64,000 nucleotides of DNA, taken from positions 124,001 to 188,000 of the forward strand of contig NW_023503606.1 of the NCBI RefSeq assembly GCF_014529535.1. Reading direction: 5' to 3'. The notes under the pieces were generated by a model. That model had not been told where the DNA came from and searched no databases. It saw only the letters and a program-made list of their open reading frames with translations. Positions 59,301 to 64,000 of this stretch are shown piece after piece (position 1 is the first letter of the stretch; each line of letters opens with the position of its first letter). The position numbers and the translations under genes are program-made. The DNA comes from Bradysia coprophila (taxonomy: Eukaryota; Arthropoda; Insecta; Diptera; Sciaridae).

Positions 59301-59690
59301 CAAAAAAAATAGGAAAACTAAATTAGGCATGCAGCTTCCACAACAATATCAAAAATTTTCGTTACTCACGTGATTGAATGTACAGCGATTTCATGTCCCT
59401 TGCGATGGGTCTCCTGCACCGCCGAATAGTTGGTATATTTGTGCGACACAAAGTATGTTGCTTTGATATCACAACCGTTTGGATTCTTACGTTTTCCATT
59501 GAAGATTTCCTTGTACAATTCAATGTTGTTGTTGTTGATGGCATCGTCGAAGGTGATTGTGATCATCATTGGCACATCCTTCGGTGGCAAGTCACCGGGA
59601 ATGGTTGTACCATCTTCCGAACAGAAACAATCCGGTAGTACACAGACAGCTGGATCACATGGTGGGGCTCGGTTGGGATCATTGTCGATG
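56312..59690 (-). CDS. serp: Serpentine, group I chitin deacetylase (CDA1), 5' exons missing
   Basis: Secreted metal-dependent deacetylase acting on chitin of cuticle and tracheal matrix. Two exons are visible: 59370-59690 and 56312-57140, joined in frame across HSIT|H. The exons give 382 residues: DPNRAPPCDPAVCVLPDCFC, then TITFDDAINNNNIELYKEIF (motif 1 intact), HEIAVHSITH (motif 2 intact), RAPYLRVGG, LYFHAAWL, and a C terminus PWLNDPTGDGFF. The signal peptide, chitin-binding and LDLa exons found in vermiform have no counterpart up to 64000, so they should lie to the right. The entry phase of exon 59690 equals that of the vermiform catalytic exon, which supports a shared gene structure. Intron 57141-59369 contains a tandem repeat array. 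Confidence 0.95.
57848..58745 (+). repeat. Diverged tandem repeat array in a serpentine intron
   Basis: Six to seven units carry AAGTAATAGATTTACTGTTA, then TCTTGTCGTTTGTAAAC, then CTCATCCAAAAATCC, then TTAATTATCTCCGG. AAGTA(A/G)TAGATT positions are about 57848, 57989, 58088, 58200, 58499 and 58636, so spacing varies around 100-150 bp. One unit between 58300 and 58480 is degenerate and interrupted. Confidence 0.8.
58319..58371. repeat. 53-bp hairpin interrupting the tandem array
   Basis: AGTAAAAGT and ACTTTTACT form the ends. An inner hairpin, GTAAAAGTACTTCGGGCT against AGCCCTCGGATACTTTTAC, nearly fills it. It replaces or interrupts one unit of the array and may be a tiny MITE. Confidence 0.45.
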
Positions 59691-62600
59691 TCTGTGGGGA
59701 AAAGACGAGATAAACGTTAGTTAACTAGTCAGGATCGATACATCATATAAATGGGATAGGAGAATGCACCGGCGACACGAGATTTTTGAAATGTTGCGAT
59801 AAGTCGAATTAACGTATATGTGGAACAGCTTGACTATGACAAGGCCCGTTACTCCACAACTCTCAATAATAAACAAAAAATGGTGAGCATGGTAGTACTT
59901 GCTACTTTCGAGGAATCGCTTTTTGCGGAACATTTGTTGCTGAGGATTTATAGTTTCAGGTTCGATTATCAGCAATTTTATTTACTAGACATAAATCTAC
60001 CGATAATTAACTGAAAATACACCGACAATTAACCGAAAATGTAGTGACAATTTACGGAAAATGTACCGACAATTAACCGAAAATGTATCGACATTTTACC
60101 GAAAATGTACCGACAATTTACCAAAAATTCACGGTAAAACATCTTCGGTAAATTCAGTAAGTTTTCGGTAAATTTCGGTAATTGCAGTAAATAAAACTCC
60201 CAATAGTATGACCTGTACACTGTACAGCACTCTCTGTTACTCCCAGCTCACGAGTTGTGCCTATCGATGATCTGAGGGTTGTCTTCCTTTTATATAGACA
60301 AATTTAGGTCAAAACTATTGAAGTAATGAGATGCTTGCACTTTTACAATGGTTTATTAATGCCATTCAAAATTATCAACAGACCAGATAATGATTAATTG
60401 TCCATCTCTTCGAACAAAAGAAATTCGATGTTAACACCTACTGTTCGAAAATACATTGACTAACGGAAGTACAGGAATAACATGTCGAAAGTTTAAATTA
60501 AAGAAATTTCACAGACCAATTTTACACCTATTGTCGTTTCAATGTAAATTATTATCTAGGACCGGCACTTGTACATTTTTGACAAATAACACCAGAGACA
60601 CGACTGCATTATAATTGGACTTTTCAAAACATATACAAAATGTGTACGCTGATGGATGAATGATGAAAAGAAACAACATTTACAACAAAATATTTAAATT
60701 TAACTGAAAAAGTGGATAATTAATTAATGAAAAGTAAAAGTAAGTGAGTTAAGTACATAAGTCATAATATAATAATTCAACTGTGGACTGTGTGGATGGA
60801 TACATATATATTGTGCACACAATTAAAACAAATCGATTTAAGCTTCTACAAACTTTTTCGACTCTTTTTTCCAACCGCTGCTGTTGTTGTTTTGTGTAGG
60901 TATTAACACTGGGTAACGTAATGATAATAAGACGACAAAACAAAAAAATTATGAACAGAAGAACTGGTTTTTAGAGAAAACTCTTACTTTTATCCGGCAT
61001 AATACACACAATACGAAAATATCAACGAAAATGTCGGGGTCATAATTGCCTTTTTTCGACACAATGTAAAACCAATTTTTTTCTGAATGATTTACTTGTT
61101 TGTTGCATATACTTAATACCCATAGGTAATGATACCATTAAACTTTCTCAACATTGTGCATACGATCGAAAATCGACAACGTCCTTTGCAACAAAAAAAA
61201 GTCGGATTGCAATTTTATTCATTTCACACTGCAATGACACACACACAGACCGTGTGCACGTACAGACGTCGCATGTTATGTGTTATTATCATACATTGAT
61301 TGCAAATAATGACCATTGAAAATCAGGTCGACACGAGCAGGTAATCATGTTGCATAACGAGAGATAGAGAGAGTGAGAGAGAGAGAGAGATAGAAGCAAA
61401 TTATGTGTGACATTTCTATGCAAATTTCATTTAGACCCTAATCTAAACGATGTGTTAATAAATAATAATGCAAGGTGCTCGCAATATGTGCGATATAATA
61501 TTTTGAATGTTCAATGAGAGCGTGTTGTGACACAATTTTTTGCTTTGTGTAATAACAGAGTTACGCATTGGGTATTTCCATTTTGTTGTCCTTTTCAATT
61601 AGTTTTTGAATTACGACCTACTTTTGAATATGTGGGGAACGGATAGTTATCTATGAGGCACAGAAGCACATACAATGGACAATTATGAGTTACTCATCTG
61701 TTATCGACACCAACTGAAGACACTAGCAACGAACTCTAGACATTGATGACTTATATCGAAAATTGTATGTTAAAGCAAAATGAAGTAATAGATTTTAAAC
61801 GTCGTAAGTAACAGATTTTATAATTGTACTGAGGAAGATAATAAGCTTCTGATGGTACCAAGGGCTTAAAGATTATATTTAGCGTAATATCGAGGTAATT
61901 AGGGAAATTTTATGGAAATTAGTGAAATCAAAGGGCAGGTTGACTTAAAAGAAATTGAAAATTAAACAAAAGTAACTCTAATAAAATTAGACAAAGAAAT
62001 ACGGTAAGTTCAACATTAGGATTACAGGGCAAATTTTTCAGATTTTAATTCCGTAAAACTCATATAAAATCTTTCAAAAAGTTCTAAACTTAATCATTCA
62101 AAAACTTCGGAATATTACAGTTGGTTCGTTCTAAAAAACACATTTGACAGGTTTTAAAATCAGTCAATGATATTTTGGAGCAAAACTTGAATACTCCTCA
62201 GTGAATTCAAATTTCGAGGCACTTAATAACTGGGAGCATCGATGACTTTTAAAACTCTGATAGATCTAAAATTTTGTTTTCTAAACATGAGCATGAGTAA
62301 GGTGCATGCTCTCACCCGTACGAGTACAGAGAAAGAGAGAAGGAACTAAGTTTGCTATCTTTTTTGAACACATCGAAACGACCACCTGAAGCATAAAAGC
62401 GTAATCTAAATGTTGAATCTAACTGTAATCGAACCGAAATTGCACCCATATTTCGAGAAACATTCGAACGAAATCTGTAATGTCAGCATCATCATCACCG
62501 TTCAATTTCCACACAATAAGAATATATTTTCCATTAAAAACAAATACCAAATGAAAGGACGTCTGTGTGCACACAGCAATTTGTTTTCAAAACGAAAAGG

Positions 62601-64000
62601 TTCCGCAATGTGTAATATACTGCCGTACCCCATGTAAATATCGGCAACCAACGAAAAAACAGAGAAAAAAAAAACCATTGCAATAGGTCAAAATAATTAA
62701 ATGTTTCTCTTATACAATATTGTATAAAATATGTACAAAAAAAACACCCGGTACTCCATTTTAACGAAGTTAATAATTATTGCATTAATACACTTTTACA
62801 CCGAGAGTCATTTTTCGTATAAATGTTTCGTACACATCATATTAGTTAACCATATAAAACTGGTAAAATGGATTGGGCTGCGCCGGGTCGGCCGTGTCTG
62901 AGAAACGTATGGCTCCATCAAGTTTTATACTCGTTTGTGTATTTTATACATTTAGATATTTATATGAAGAAATCGAGGAGATAAATCCATTTATCTATAC
63001 TTGTACTTTTATTATAATTTTTTCTTTTTTTTTAAATAAACAAACTCGCATTCCATCGTAGAGAGAGAGTGAAATTATATAGTGTCGTTGTTAAAGGTGT
63101 GCAAAAATATTGTTACATTAAAATGCTTTATTTGTTGTTGTTGTCGTTATGTATCAACTGTTACACTTACTATAAATATAAAATCAGTTATGTACCACGT
63201 ATAAATATGGAAATAAAAATATTTAATTGATACACTTCTTATACCGAGTCCACGGTGACGGTGGTATACGTGGTTCATAAGCGAATAATGTTCACAAAGA
63301 TTTATTGTGATAATTCAATTAATTGAGCGAGATATATATTAAAGTACAAGAAAATGTATGTGCGGTAAATGTACTGCGTTTGAGCAAAATATGACAGAAT
63401 GAATGGGACTAAAAGTTAATTAATTGACCGGAACAGGTAATTTGCATACGGTCAGGAAGTCATTTGCACACGCTTCGTACCACCTACACATAAACATGCG
63501 TCCGTTGTATTCTCTTATAGCTTTTATAACAATTGAACACTACAGAAAATATTAGCAGTCATTGACATGGGAAATAGCCCTAGGATGCGTTTCTATGCAT
63601 TTTCATGTAAACTTTGTATTGCGTTTCGTGACTCAGAAACCATTTTTTTGTCAATTGTGATGTTCTAGTAGGGCTAAATGTGAAGCAGGGATACGAAAAA
63701 CTGAAAAAATGTTCAAACGGATGCGAAAGAGGACCTATGGACCAGCACTCGGCGAATTCGGTACCATTCGATCGGTAATTATCCCTGCTACACGATAAAC
63801 AATTAGAATTGAAAAAATCCGGTACTCCCCCATACAATCCTATACGAAAAACTGAAAAAATGTTCAAACGGATTCGGAAGTGGACCTATGAACCTAAGGA
63901 CAGGTGGACAAATGAATCCCACTTTTACTCCTGATTTAGGCAGAGTAAGTCTTTGATAGAATGAAGAGCTAGCTAAGTGAGAATCACTAAAACATCAACG
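59691..64000. other. Probably a serpentine intron; no exon found
   Basis: I searched the minus strand by eye for an LDLa or chitin-binding exon and found none. It holds 22-bp repeats (59999-60132), a (GA)n tract near 61366-61392, a copy of ATGAAGTAATAGATTTT at about 61780 and AT-rich sequence. No gene recognised. Confidence 0.45.
59999..60132 (+). repeat. 22-bp tandem repeat, about 6 units
   Basis: Unit ACCGACAATTAACCGAAAATGT with variants. Flanking TTTTATTTACT (59969) and AGTAAATAAAA (60187) are inverted, so the array may be the core of a MITE related to the one at 50866. Confidence 0.7.

Noticed and set aside
1..64000. tRNA or rRNA genes
   Set aside because: No cloverleaf with A/B boxes or rRNA core sequence was noticed by eye. 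A covariance-model scan would be decisive but could not be run.

Overview
This is a 64-kb, AT-rich eukaryotic window. Its genes have spliced exons with GT..AG introns, and it is full of small inverted-repeat transposons, so it reads as insect chromosomal DNA. Gene content points to an insect, probably a dipteran: a 7tm_6 odorant receptor, and the chitin deacetylase pair vermiform and serpentine lying in the same orientation, as I recall them in Drosophila. A lower dipteran is a guess. Exon boundaries were read by eye and checked for frame continuity; no alignment was run.

Layout. 38-10494 (minus): a voltage-gated calcium channel alpha2/delta subunit, 18 exons found, 3' end beyond the left edge. 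10495-15821: intergenic, with an almost perfect 1.8-kb palindrome (12627-14422). 15822-19920 (plus): odorant receptor, 3 exons, with a hAT-type element in its first intron. 21320-22231 (minus): decayed 3' part of a retroelement ORF, broken by a 30-bp TIR insertion. 22232-30868: composite repeat block with a 145-bp tandem satellite in both orientations, distinct end modules, a 1.1-kb hAT-type insertion and a long hairpin. 31487-39001 (minus): vermiform (CDA2), complete, with two mutually exclusive chitin-binding exons. 39002-45749: intergenic, with MITEs and a broken P-element-like transposon. 45750-46578 (plus): small, divergent Eaf6/MEAF6-like chromatin protein gene. 46579-56311: intergenic and repeat-rich. 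56312-59690 (minus): last two exons of serpentine (CDA1); its 5' exons were not found and should lie right of the window.

Functional links. The two secreted chitin deacetylases act together on chitin of cuticle and tracheal lining in insects. Here serpentine has the canonical metal-binding residues, while vermiform has TFNG instead of TFDD and lacks the first histidine of the HxxxH motif. The other genes have no evident functional link to them.

No rRNA, tRNA or CRISPR was recognised. Most of the non-genic sequence that can be explained is mobile DNA: at least three hAT-type elements with 8-bp target duplications, two Tc1/mariner-type elements with TA duplications, a P-like element with a possible non-autonomous relative, foldback elements, and a dispersed family marked by the motif ATGAAGTAAAAGATTT.
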